Below are positions 36,350 through 43,649 of a DNA stretch of 64,000 nucleotides, piece after piece. Both the position numbers and the translations under genes were made by a program. Source of the stretch: GWE2-40-63 sp050251815 (lineage in GTDB: Bacteria > Bacteroidota > Bacteroidia > Bacteroidales > SZUA-534); contig JBFWMB010000007.1 in the NCBI GenBank assembly GCA_050251815.1, forward strand, positions 1 through 64,000, in the 5' to 3' direction. The stretch's first letter is position 1. Each line of letters starts with the position of its first letter. The notes beneath the pieces are model-generated. The model was not told the origin of the DNA. It saw nothing but the letters and a program-made list of their open reading frames with translations, and made no database searches.

Positions 36350-37366
36350 ATGCCAAATGTAATTATTTTTATTCACGGACTAGGCAATAAACCACCCAAA
36401 CAGTTGCTTGAAAACTGGTGGAAAAGGGCTTTGTTGGAGGGCTTAAACCGGGAGAATCAAAAAAGTGTGCTGCCAAAGACCGAAATGGTTTTCTGGACCG
36501 ATTTGTTGTACGATAAACTGCTCGATCCGTCGGAATCCAATGCTGAAAGTCCCTATTACATTGATGAACCTTACGTTGAAGCCCCGGCCCATGTGACTGT
36601 TGAGAACCATTCCAAACGATTGACTGTTATTGATTTCCTGGGGAACCAGTTGAACCGCATTTTTTTGAACGACGATTTAAGTCTGAATTATTCCATAATT
36701 ACCGATTCCATTGTAAGCAAATATTTTCATGATCTTGACATCTATTATAAAGATGATTGTTTGCCCGATGACAATGCCCTTTGTACCATTAAAATCCAAA
36801 TAAGGAACCGACTGATAAAGGTATTGGAGAAATACAAAAACCACGACATCATGCTGGTGAGTCATTCCATGGGAACCATTATTGCTTACGATGTGTTGTC
36901 GTTTCTGGCTCCCGAAATAAAAATTCACACCTTGGTAACCATGGGTTCGCCCTTGGGCTTACCGGTGGTTTTGGCCAAAATAGCAGCCGAACAGCGCCGT
37001 AGAAACATCACTCCGGTACAGATTATTACCCCCGAAAACATTACGCATGCCTGGTACAATTTTTCCGACATTTTGGATAAAGTTGCCTTTAAATACCGCT
37101 TGAACGATGTGTTTTTGCCCAATGCAAAAGGAATTAGCCCCATCGATTTTTTGGTGGCCAATACCTATACGATAAACGGGGAGTCCAATCCGCATAAATC
37201 GTTCGGTTACCTGCGCACCCCGCAAATGAGCAGTGTAACCCGGGCATTTATTAAAGCCGAACGTTTAACGTTCATGCAAAAGGTTGGCCGTTGGCTGGCC
37301 AAAAATTACCGTGCGGTTAAGAGTCGTTTGCTTCGGTATAATAAACCGGCTGAATCGACCCGATAA
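36350..37366 (+). CDS. Alpha/beta hydrolase, lipase/esterase-like
   Basis: The 338-aa protein has the alpha/beta hydrolase start IIFIHGLGNKPPKQLLE and nucleophile elbow VSHSMGTIIAYDVL (Ser in G/S-x-S-x-G-like HSMG). An acidic/His partner is not located with certainty from sequence. Cotranscription with the GDPD gene (6-bp gap) suggests phospholipid or lipid ester turnover (inference). It ends about 100 bp before the LacI-type regulator region. Confidence 0.72.
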   Translation: MPNVIIFIHGLGNKPPKQLLENWWKRALLEGLNRENQKSVLPKTEMVFWTDLLYDKLLDPSESNAESPYYIDEPYVEAPAHVTVENHSKRLTVIDFLGNQLNRIFLNDDLSLNYSIITDSIVSKYFHDLDIYYKDDCLPDDNALCTIKIQIRNRLIKVLEKYKNHDIMLVSHSMGTIIAYDVLSFLAPEIKIHTLVTMGSPLGLPVVLAKIAAEQRRRNITPVQIITPENITHAWYNFSDILDKVAFKYRLNDVFLPNAKGISPIDFLVANTYTINGESNPHKSFGYLRTPQMSSVTRAFIKAERLTFMQKVGRWLAKNYRAVKSRLLRYNKPAESTR

Positions 37367-37440
37367 CCAAAGCAATGATTTAAAGTTTTTGTATCATTCC
37401 CTACATTAAGGGGTTAAAGACCTGGCAAAAAATATTTTTG

Positions 37441-37454
37441 CGTGAACGTACACG
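37441..37454 (+). promoter_or_regulatory. LacI-type operator 1 of the uronate operon
   Basis: CGTGAACGTACACG is a 14-base palindrome with central CG and one mismatched pair, the form bound by LacI-family dimers. It covers the position where a -33 element would be for the box at 37473-37480. The sequence AACGTACACG recurs at 37490-37499. Confidence 0.65.
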
Positions 37455-37472
37455 GAAGTTTTAAAAATGTTT

Positions 37473-37480
37473 TATATTTG
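37473..37480 (+). promoter_or_regulatory. -7 box of the LacI/uronate operon
   Basis: TATATTTG matches TAnnTTTG exactly. It lies between the two operator copies, 23 bp before the chosen ATG. A clear -33 TTTG at the right spacing is not seen because that position is occupied by operator 1. Confidence 0.55.
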
Positions 37481-37485
37481 CTTTT

Positions 37486-37499
37486 CGTTAACGTACACG
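37486..37499 (+). promoter_or_regulatory. LacI-type operator 2
   Basis: CGTTAACGTACACG shares AACGTACACG with operator 1; its left arm is diverged, with two mismatches. It lies 45 bp downstream of operator 1, on the far side of the -7 box and 3 bp before the ATG. This spacing fits repression of the start region. Confidence 0.55.
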
Positions 37500-37502
37500 A
37501 AG

Positions 37503-38573
37503 ATGAAAAGAAATACGGATAAACGCATCGGGATAAAAGATATTGCAGCGCTGGCCGGGGTATCCATCGGAACGGTTGACAGGGTATTGCATAACAGGGG
37601 AGAAGTAAAAGAGGCTACCCGACAAAAAGTTCTGGAGATTGTGCAGGAGCTCGATTATACCCCCAATATTTTTGCCAAATCGCTTTCGTCGAAACGTACT
37701 ACCAAACTGGCCATTATTATTCCCGATTCCAGCGACAATAATCCCTATTGGGAAAAGCCTGTTAGCGGAATTAAGCTGGCCGCTGAGGAACTGACCCAAT
37801 ATAATACTGAAATCCTTTACGAACATTTTGATGCATCCGATGAGGCGTCCTTTGAATGCGTGCTTCGTAAAGTATGCGATCAGAATCCTGATGGCATTGT
37901 ATTGAACCCGGTGTTTAAGCAAATATCGCTCAACTTTATTCAGGAATTCGACAAACGGGGCATTCCCTACGTTTTTATCGACATTAACTTAAAAGAGGTA
38001 AATAATCTGGCCTATTTTGGACAGGATGCGGAGCAAAGTGGTTTGGTAGCAGCCCGTTTAATGGATGCCGGTACTCCCGATAACCCCAATTTATTGATTG
38101 TAAAGCAATCGAAACGTAAAGTATTCTCCAGTCATATCGAGCGACGCGTTGAGGGTTTTACCCGCTATTTTGCCGAGCAGCAAAAAAAGATTAATGCGCA
38201 AACCATCGAAATTGATTTGAATGCTCCCAATGAGCCTTACCAATCGCTGAATAAGGTGTTTGCCAATGGAAGCAGCTACCATGGTATTTTTGTGCCCAAT
38301 TCACGCGGATTCAAAATGGCTGCTTTTCTTAAATCTACAGGATTAACCAATTTGCTTACCATTGGTTACGATCTGGTAGATGCAAATATTGATTTTATGC
38401 AACAAGGCTATTTGAATTATTTAATTAGTCAGAAGCCCGAATTGCAGGCTTATAAAGCCCTTTGGGCCTTGTTCGACCATTTGGTTACTAAAAAACCGGT
38501 GCGTAAAACCAATTACAGTGCCATTGATATTATCATTAAAGAAAACATTGAATATTATCTCGAAAATAAATAA
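37503..38573 (+). CDS. LacI-family transcriptional regulator
   Basis: The frame opens at 37467 but the start is set at 37503, where the HTH begins (MKRNTDKRIGIKDIAALAG). Residues 8-55 form the LacI HTH (GVSIGTVDRVLHNRGEVKEATRQKVLEIV), and the rest is a periplasmic-binding-like effector domain (TTKLAIIIPDSS, PDGIVLNPVF, GIPYVFIDI). It is 12 bp before the SDR gene and leads the uronate operon. Twin operators flank its own promoter, so autorepression relieved by a uronate or gluconate intermediate is likely (inference). The effector is not known. Confidence 0.9.
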   Translation: MKRNTDKRIGIKDIAALAGVSIGTVDRVLHNRGEVKEATRQKVLEIVQELDYTPNIFAKSLSSKRTTKLAIIIPDSSDNNPYWEKPVSGIKLAAEELTQYNTEILYEHFDASDEASFECVLRKVCDQNPDGIVLNPVFKQISLNFIQEFDKRGIPYVFIDINLKEVNNLAYFGQDAEQSGLVAARLMDAGTPDNPNLLIVKQSKRKVFSSHIERRVEGFTRYFAEQQKKINAQTIEIDLNAPNEPYQSLNKVFANGSSYHGIFVPNSRGFKMAAFLKSTGLTNLLTIGYDLVDANIDFMQQGYLNYLISQKPELQAYKALWALFDHLVTKKPVRKTNYSAIDIIIKENIEYYLENK

Positions 38574-38584
38574 CTGTATAGTTT

Positions 38585-39436
38585 ATGTTGAGTTTTGAAG
38601 ATTTAAAAGGACAGGTTTGTGTAATTACCGGGGGAGCCGGAGTCATTGGTTCCTCTATAGCCAAGGATCTGGCACGTTTGGGTGTTAAGGTGGCCATTAT
38701 CGATCGCGATAAAGAACGTTCGGGGGTAATTGCCCAGCAATTGTTAAAGGAGTGTGCCTGTGGAGGCGTTGTTAAAGGTTATTATGCCGATGTGCTCGAT
38801 AAGGAGTTGCTTGAAAAAGCCAAGGAACAAATCAATCAGGAATTGGGACCCATTAATTTATTGATTAACGGGGCCGGTGGAAATTCACCAAAAGCGAGCA
38901 CGCAATTGGAAAAAATTGAAAAAGCAAACCTGAATGAGTTGGAGAAATCTTTTTATGGACTCGATGCCGAAGGGTTCGACTTTGTATTCGACCTGAATTT
39001 TAAAGGAACCCTGCTTCCGACCATGGTTTTTTCGCGCGATATGTTGGAATTGGGAAAAGGAGCCATTCTGAATGTATCGTCAATGAATAGTTACAAGCCT
39101 TTGACCAAGATTCCCGCTTATTCGGCCGCCAAAGCAGCCATCAATAACTTTACACAGTGGTTGGCGGTGCATCTGGCAAAAACCGGTATTCGCGTAAACG
39201 CCATAGCCCCTGGGTTTTTCTTAACCAGTCAGAATGAGTTTTTACTAATCGACGAAAAGAGCGGCGAACCCACAGCACGAGGGAAAAAAATTATCGAAAG
39301 TACGCCTATGAATCGCTATGGCGAAGTGGAGGAGCTTTCGGGAACAGCACTTTATTTATTAAGTAACACATCCAAATTTGTTACGGGGGTTTGCATTCCC
39401 GTTGATGGAGGCTACAGTGCGTATGGTGGAGTTTAA
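38585..39436 (+). CDS. uxuB: D-mannonate (fructuronate) oxidoreductase, SDR type
   Basis: The 283-aa protein is a classical SDR: NAD motif TGGAGVIGSS (about 16-25), NGAG, and catalytic Ser-Tyr-Lys in NVSSMNSYKPLTKIPAYSAAK. The segments NFKGTLLPTMVFS and TGIRVNAIAPGFFLTSQN match UxuB/YjmF-like mannonate oxidoreductases, which interconvert D-fructuronate and D-mannonate with NADH. It follows the LacI-type regulator and precedes kinase and LarA-like genes. The gene symbol is based on family and context, not on activity evidence. Confidence 0.82.
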   Translation: MLSFEDLKGQVCVITGGAGVIGSSIAKDLARLGVKVAIIDRDKERSGVIAQQLLKECACGGVVKGYYADVLDKELLEKAKEQINQELGPINLLINGAGGNSPKASTQLEKIEKANLNELEKSFYGLDAEGFDFVFDLNFKGTLLPTMVFSRDMLELGKGAILNVSSMNSYKPLTKIPAYSAAKAAINNFTQWLAVHLAKTGIRVNAIAPGFFLTSQNEFLLIDEKSGEPTARGKKIIESTPMNRYGEVEELSGTALYLLSNTSKFVTGVCIPVDGGYSAYGGV

Positions 39437-39485
39437 AATTTGAATCGGGTTTCTGGATTCTTGATGCTGGATAAAACAGAATAAG
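39437..39485. other. Short gap with word-like DNA
   Basis: Contains TTTCTGGATTCTTGATGCTGG-type words before the four-helix-bundle gene; no promoter was identified. Confidence 0.3.
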
Positions 39486-39875
39486 ATGAGTTATAAAAAT
39501 CAGGAAATATGGCAATTAGCTCGGGAAATTGTAATCGATTTACATAAGATGACCCTGCTTGAATTACCTAAACATGAGTTTTATGAGGAAGGTTCTCAAA
39601 TCAGAAGGTCAAGTAAGTCAATTAAATCAAATATTGTAGAAGGTTATGGAAGACGCCGTTATGTGGCTGAATATATCCGATTTCTGGTATTTGCTCAGGC
39701 ATCGAACGATGAAACAATCGATCATTTAGAAACACTTTACGAAACAGGCTCATTAGTAAATCGAGGAACTTATGAGTTGATTCACAGTAAATTGGATTTG
39801 CTTGGTAAAAAGTTGAATAGCTTTATACAAGCTGTAGAACGAAATAACAAGAAACCAGAATCAAGAAACCAGTAA
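39486..39875 (+). CDS. Four-helix-bundle protein (S23/23S IVP family)
   Basis: The 129-aa protein starts KNQEIWQLAREIVIDLHKM, then EEGSQIRRSSKSIKSNIVEGYGRRR and RFLVFAQASNDETIDHLETL, the four-helix signature of the S23 ribosomal/intervening-sequence family. Its role is unknown. Here it is inserted between the mannonate oxidoreductase and kinase genes, where it has no obvious metabolic purpose. A degraded relative lies at 42437-42571 in the same operon. This family often appears as scattered passenger genes (knowledge of the family). Confidence 0.85.
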   Translation: MSYKNQEIWQLAREIVIDLHKMTLLELPKHEFYEEGSQIRRSSKSIKSNIVEGYGRRRYVAEYIRFLVFAQASNDETIDHLETLYETGSLVNRGTYELIHSKLDLLGKKLNSFIQAVERNNKKPESRNQ

Positions 39876-39893
39876 CATTAAAAAATCAACAAT

Positions 39894-40967
39894 ATGAACT
39901 TAAAAACAAACTGTAAATATTCCCTTTTGGTGCCAACCAGTATGGGATTGCGCATTACACCGGCAAACGGACAACCGGTGCATAGCAGCGACATCTTTAA
40001 AATGCAGGCTACCAGTGCTGAGACTAATGTGGCCAGCATAGCATCGTACCTGGGTTTACCGGTTAAGGTATTAACCACTTTTGTTAAGGGAAGTCCCGTG
40101 GCTCAGTTTATCAAAAGTAATCTGAAAGCCCGCCATATGGATTACGAAGGACCTGAAGTGGAACAAGGTGACCCCTGGGGATTTCGTCACCAGATAAATA
40201 TTGCCGATAGCGGTTATGGTTCACGCGGCCCGAGAGTTTGGAACGATCGCGCTGGCGAAGTGGGACGTACGCTTAATGTAAGAGATTTTGATTTGGAGCG
40301 CATCTTTGGGAGCGAAGGCGTTCAGATTGTTCATCTTTCGGGATTAATTGGTGCACTGTCGCCCGAAACCAGTCAGTTTTGTCTTGAGCTGGCCCGTGCA
40401 GCCAAAAAACACGGAACAAAAATATCGTTCGATTTAAACTACCGCGCTTCGTTCTGGAAAGGGCGGGAGCAGGAATTACATGAAATTTTTACCGAAATAG
40501 CTTCAGTTTCTGATATTTTAATTGGAAACGAAGAAGATTTTCAACTGTGCCTGGGAATTGAAGGTCCGGAAGCTGGAGGAAAATCAATCGGTGATAAAAT
40601 CGACAGTTTTAAAGAAATGATTCGTCGGGTGAAGCAGGCTTTTCCCAATGCTTCCGTGTTTGCAACCACACTGCGCGAGGTTGTGAGCAGCAACGAACAT
40701 TTATGGGGAGCCATTATGCTTGAAGGTGATAACTGGCAGGTAATTGAACCGCGAACCATTCATGTGCTCGATCGCATTGGCGGTGGCGACGGCTTTGTAG
40801 GCGGTATGCTTTATGGTATTCTTAAAAACTGGGAACCTGCAAAATGGCCACAATTTGGCTGGGCAACCGGAGCTTTGGCTACAACCTTTTTAACCGATTA
40901 TGCACAACCCGCCGACGAAGAAATGGTTTGGAGTGTTTGGGAAGGCAATGCCCGGGTAAAACGTTAA
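39894..40967 (+). CDS. PfkB-family sugar-acid kinase
   Basis: The 357-aa protein has the ribokinase/PfkB fold with NVASIASYLGLPV, the glycine-rich VFATTLREVVSS region and the catalytic motif DRIGGGDGFVGGMLYG. It resembles 2-keto-3-deoxygluconate kinase, as does the paralogue at 51354-52454. It sits between UxuB and the LarA-like gene, apart from the KDPG aldolase, which has its own kinase. Gluconate, or KDG, is the likely substrate (inference). Confidence 0.75.
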   Translation: MNLKTNCKYSLLVPTSMGLRITPANGQPVHSSDIFKMQATSAETNVASIASYLGLPVKVLTTFVKGSPVAQFIKSNLKARHMDYEGPEVEQGDPWGFRHQINIADSGYGSRGPRVWNDRAGEVGRTLNVRDFDLERIFGSEGVQIVHLSGLIGALSPETSQFCLELARAAKKHGTKISFDLNYRASFWKGREQELHEIFTEIASVSDILIGNEEDFQLCLGIEGPEAGGKSIGDKIDSFKEMIRRVKQAFPNASVFATTLREVVSSNEHLWGAIMLEGDNWQVIEPRTIHVLDRIGGGDGFVGGMLYGILKNWEPAKWPQFGWATGALATTFLTDYAQPADEEMVWSVWEGNARVKR

Positions 40968-41076
40968 AGAAAGTGGCTAAAGTGACTAAAGTGAGCTAAA
41001 GTAAATTAAAGTGATTGGAGTTTATGAACTATTCATTTTAGTCACTTTAAGTACTTAAAACTTTAAACTAATTAAC
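40968..41076. repeat. Gap with TAAAGTGA word repeats
   Basis: The left half repeats AAAGTGA/CTAAAGTGA units; the right half (TTTTAGTCACTTTAAGTACTT) carries the same words on the opposite strand, giving an imperfect inverted structure. No gene. Confidence 0.6.
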
Positions 41077-42351
41077 ATGATGTACTACGAAATAGGTTCC
41101 GAGAACCACAAGCTTACAGCGGCCGATATAATGCAGGGAGTAAGCATTGCCCTTAAGAAACTGGGAGAACGAAAAAAAGTATTGATAATTCCGCCCGACT
41201 TTACCCGTTATCATTCGCGGGCCGGAGAACTTACCAGTTATGTATATCAACATTATCAAAACAAGGTTACCGATATTCTTCCGGCCTTGGGAACCCATGT
41301 AGGCATGACCGCAGGCGAGATAGATAAAATGTTTCCTGGTATTCCCCATCACTTGTTTCGGGTACACGACTGGCGTAACGATGTGGTTACGGTGGGAAAA
41401 GTTCCCGGAAGTTTTGTTTCCGAAATAACCCACGGTGGTCTTGATTTTGAATGGCCTGCACAGGTCAATAAATTACTTTGGGAAGGAGGCCACGATTTGA
41501 TTCTTTCTATCGGACAAGTGGTACCCCACGAAGTGATTGGCATGGCTAATTACAATAAAAATATTTTTGTGGGGACAGGTGGTTCCGAGGGAATCAACAA
41601 GAGCCATTTTGTTGGCGCTGTTTATGGAATGGAAAACCTGATGGGAAAAGCCGATAATCCCGTTCGTAAGTTGTTGAATTATGCATCCGACAATTTTACC
41701 AATCATTTACCCATTGTTTACATGCATACTGTTGTTGGTCGCGATACAGAATCGGGCAAACTGGTAACCCGTGGATTGTTTATTGGCGACGATTACAGCG
41801 TATTTATCAAAGCAGCTGAATTATCACTAAAAGTAAATTTCACCATGCTTGATAAACCCTTAAAAAAGGTGGTGGTTTATCTCGATCCGTCGGAATTTAA
41901 AAGCACCTGGCTGGGCAACAAAAGCATTTACCGAACCCGCATGGCTATGGCCGATGGGGGCGAACTGATTGTTTTGGCTCCGGCCTTAAAAGAATTTGGC
42001 GAAGATAAGGAAATCGATCGGTTGATTCGAAAATACGGTTATCGTGGCACACCGCAAACCCTAAAAAGTTTGAAGGAAAACCCTGAATTGGAAGCCAACC
42101 TGAGTGCAGCTGCACATTTAATTCATGGCAGTTCCGAAGATCGTTTTTCCATAACTTATTGTCCGGGATACCTATCGCGTGAAGAGATTGAATCGGTTAA
42201 TTTTAACTATGCGCCGCTCGATGAGATGATGGAAAAGTACCATCCCGATAAACTTAACGATGGTTTTAATACCCTGGCCAATGGAGAGGAGATTTTCTAC
42301 ATTTCAAACCCGGCCATTGGTTTGTGGGCTTATAAAGAACGGTTTAAATAA
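41077..42351 (+). CDS. LarA-family nickel-pincer racemase/epimerase candidate
   Basis: The 424-aa protein belongs to the lactate racemase (LarA) family. Residues matching the nickel-pincer enzymes are: Asp41 and Arg44 in PDFTR, His74 in LGTH, His151 in VVPHEVIG, Lys161 in NYNKNIF and His177 in KSHF. His151-Lys161 and Lys161-His177 have the same spacings (10 and 16) as LarA His174-Lys184 and Lys184-His200. LarA relatives include racemases and epimerases of several 2-hydroxy acids. Between UxuB and Gnd, its substrate is likely a sugar acid such as mannonate or gluconate (inference). No larB, larC or larE is in the window. Confidence 0.78.
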   Translation: MMYYEIGSENHKLTAADIMQGVSIALKKLGERKKVLIIPPDFTRYHSRAGELTSYVYQHYQNKVTDILPALGTHVGMTAGEIDKMFPGIPHHLFRVHDWRNDVVTVGKVPGSFVSEITHGGLDFEWPAQVNKLLWEGGHDLILSIGQVVPHEVIGMANYNKNIFVGTGGSEGINKSHFVGAVYGMENLMGKADNPVRKLLNYASDNFTNHLPIVYMHTVVGRDTESGKLVTRGLFIGDDYSVFIKAAELSLKVNFTMLDKPLKKVVVYLDPSEFKSTWLGNKSIYRTRMAMADGGELIVLAPALKEFGEDKEIDRLIRKYGYRGTPQTLKSLKENPELEANLSAAAHLIHGSSEDRFSITYCPGYLSREEIESVNFNYAPLDEMMEKYHPDKLNDGFNTLANGEEIFYISNPAIGLWAYKERFK

Positions 42352-42436
42352 TTGTGAATCAGCGACTCGGTGATACAGTTATACAATGACAAAGTAATGT
42401 TCTTACACTTTTTTATAAAAGTCAACTAGTAAATAA
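42352..42436. other. Gap with word-like DNA
   Basis: Low-complexity words such as GACTCGGTGATACAG appear before the broken four-helix-bundle fragment. Confidence 0.3.
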
Positions 42437-42571
42437 ATGATAGCAAGGACTTTTGAAGAACTGGAAATTTGGAAAAAAGCAAGAGAGATTGTGAATTATT
42501 TAGATAAAGAAGCGGCTTTATTGCGAAGGGAAGCTTGTGAATACAAAAATAACAGCATCGTTAATTTATGA
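42437..42571 (+). pseudogene. Fragment of a four-helix-bundle (S23/IVP) gene
   Basis: ATG at 42437 opens 44 codons ending in TGA. The first part reads MIARTFEELEIWKKAREIVN, the usual family start; the rest (LLRREACEYKNNSIVN) does not follow the family and the end is far too short. It is a truncated passenger copy, distinct from the intact one at 39486-39875. Confidence 0.65.
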
Positions 42572-42596
42572 ATCATTTAAGGAAAGGACGTAAATA

Positions 42597-43643
42597 ATGG
42601 ATTCTAATTTTCACACAGCATCACAGCATCACAGCATCACAGCATCACAGAAATATATAAAATGGGGAATTATTGGCTGTGGCGATGTTACCGAAGTGAA
42701 AAGCGGACCCGCTTTTAACCGGGTGGCAAATTCCGAATTGCATGCCGTAATGCGTCGCGATGCAGCAAAAGCCAAGGATTATGCCTTGCGTCACGGGGTT
42801 TCGAAGTGGTATAGCAATGCCGACGATTTAATAAATAATCCTGAAGTTAATGCCATTTATATTGCAACGCCACCTCATGTGCATGCTGAATTAGCTATAA
42901 AAGCTTTACAAGCCGGGAAACCGGTTTACGTGGAAAAGCCTATGGCTTTAAATTACCTTCAGGCACAGGAAATGATTCAGGCAGCCGAAAAATACCAAAA
43001 ACCCTTGTTTGTGGCTTATTACAGAAGAGCATTGCCCGGGTTTTTAAAAGTAAAAACTTTAATTGAATCGGGAGCAATTGGTGCCGTACGAATGGTAAAT
43101 ATGCAGCTTCATAAAGCCTTATCGCTTAATGCGGCAGGTGCCGAACTTCCCTGGCGGGTGCAACCTGAAATAGCCGGTGGCGGACATTTCTTCGATTTGG
43201 CATCGCACCAGCTCGATTTTATGGATTACTTATTTGGACCAGTGAAAGCGGTTAAATCCTTTGCTTTAAATCAAACAAACCAATATGTGGCTGAAGATAT
43301 TGTAAGTGCTGCTTTTTTGATGGAAAACGATGTGCTTGTTAACGGCAGTTGGTGTTTTACCGTTCCCGGTTTTCTTGAGAAAGATAGCATCGAAATCATG
43401 GGTGAAAAAGGTGCCATAAGCTTTTCATGTTTTGGTTTTGAACCGGTTCAGTTAAAAACAAAAGCCGGAATTCAATCTTTTAATTATCCAAAACCCAAAC
43501 ATGTTCAGCAGGATTTGATTCAAATGGTAGTCGACGAATTACTCGGGAAAGGAAAATCGCCCAGTACGGGTATTTCCGGTGCACGTACCAATTGGGTCAT
43601 GGACGAAGTGGTTAACGAATATTATAAAAAATTAAAAAAATAA
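42597..43643 (+). CDS. Gfo/Idh/MocA-family oxidoreductase
   Basis: The 348-aa protein has the NAD(P) fold KWGIIGCGDVTEVKSGPAF, the EKP motif in KPVYVEKPMALN and a C-terminal dehydrogenase-like domain (GGGHFFDLASHQLDF). It probably oxidises a sugar or sugar acid; substrate unknown. The only in-frame ATG lies 5' of a (CATCACAG)4 repeat, so the first 18 residues come from repeat DNA. It is 7 bp upstream of gnd, in the uronate operon. Confidence 0.82.
   Translation: MDSNFHTASQHHSITASQKYIKWGIIGCGDVTEVKSGPAFNRVANSELHAVMRRDAAKAKDYALRHGVSKWYSNADDLINNPEVNAIYIATPPHVHAELAIKALQAGKPVYVEKPMALNYLQAQEMIQAAEKYQKPLFVAYYRRALPGFLKVKTLIESGAIGAVRMVNMQLHKALSLNAAGAELPWRVQPEIAGGGHFFDLASHQLDFMDYLFGPVKAVKSFALNQTNQYVAEDIVSAAFLMENDVLVNGSWCFTVPGFLEKDSIEIMGEKGAISFSCFGFEPVQLKTKAGIQSFNYPKPKHVQQDLIQMVVDELLGKGKSPSTGISGARTNWVMDEVVNEYYKKLKK
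42614..42650 (+). repeat. (CATCACAG)4 repeat inside the 5' end of the Gfo/Idh gene
   Basis: Four perfect 8-bp units at 42619-42650, with a partial fifth at 42614-42618, encode part of the N-terminus (TASQHHSITASQ). A change of one or two units would shift the reading frame. Confidence 0.85.
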
Positions 43644-43649
43644 ATACAT

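Noticed and set aside
37467..37502. Upstream Met as the LacI start
   Set aside because: It would include operator 2 and the -7 box in the coding region and add 12 residues before the conserved HTH start.
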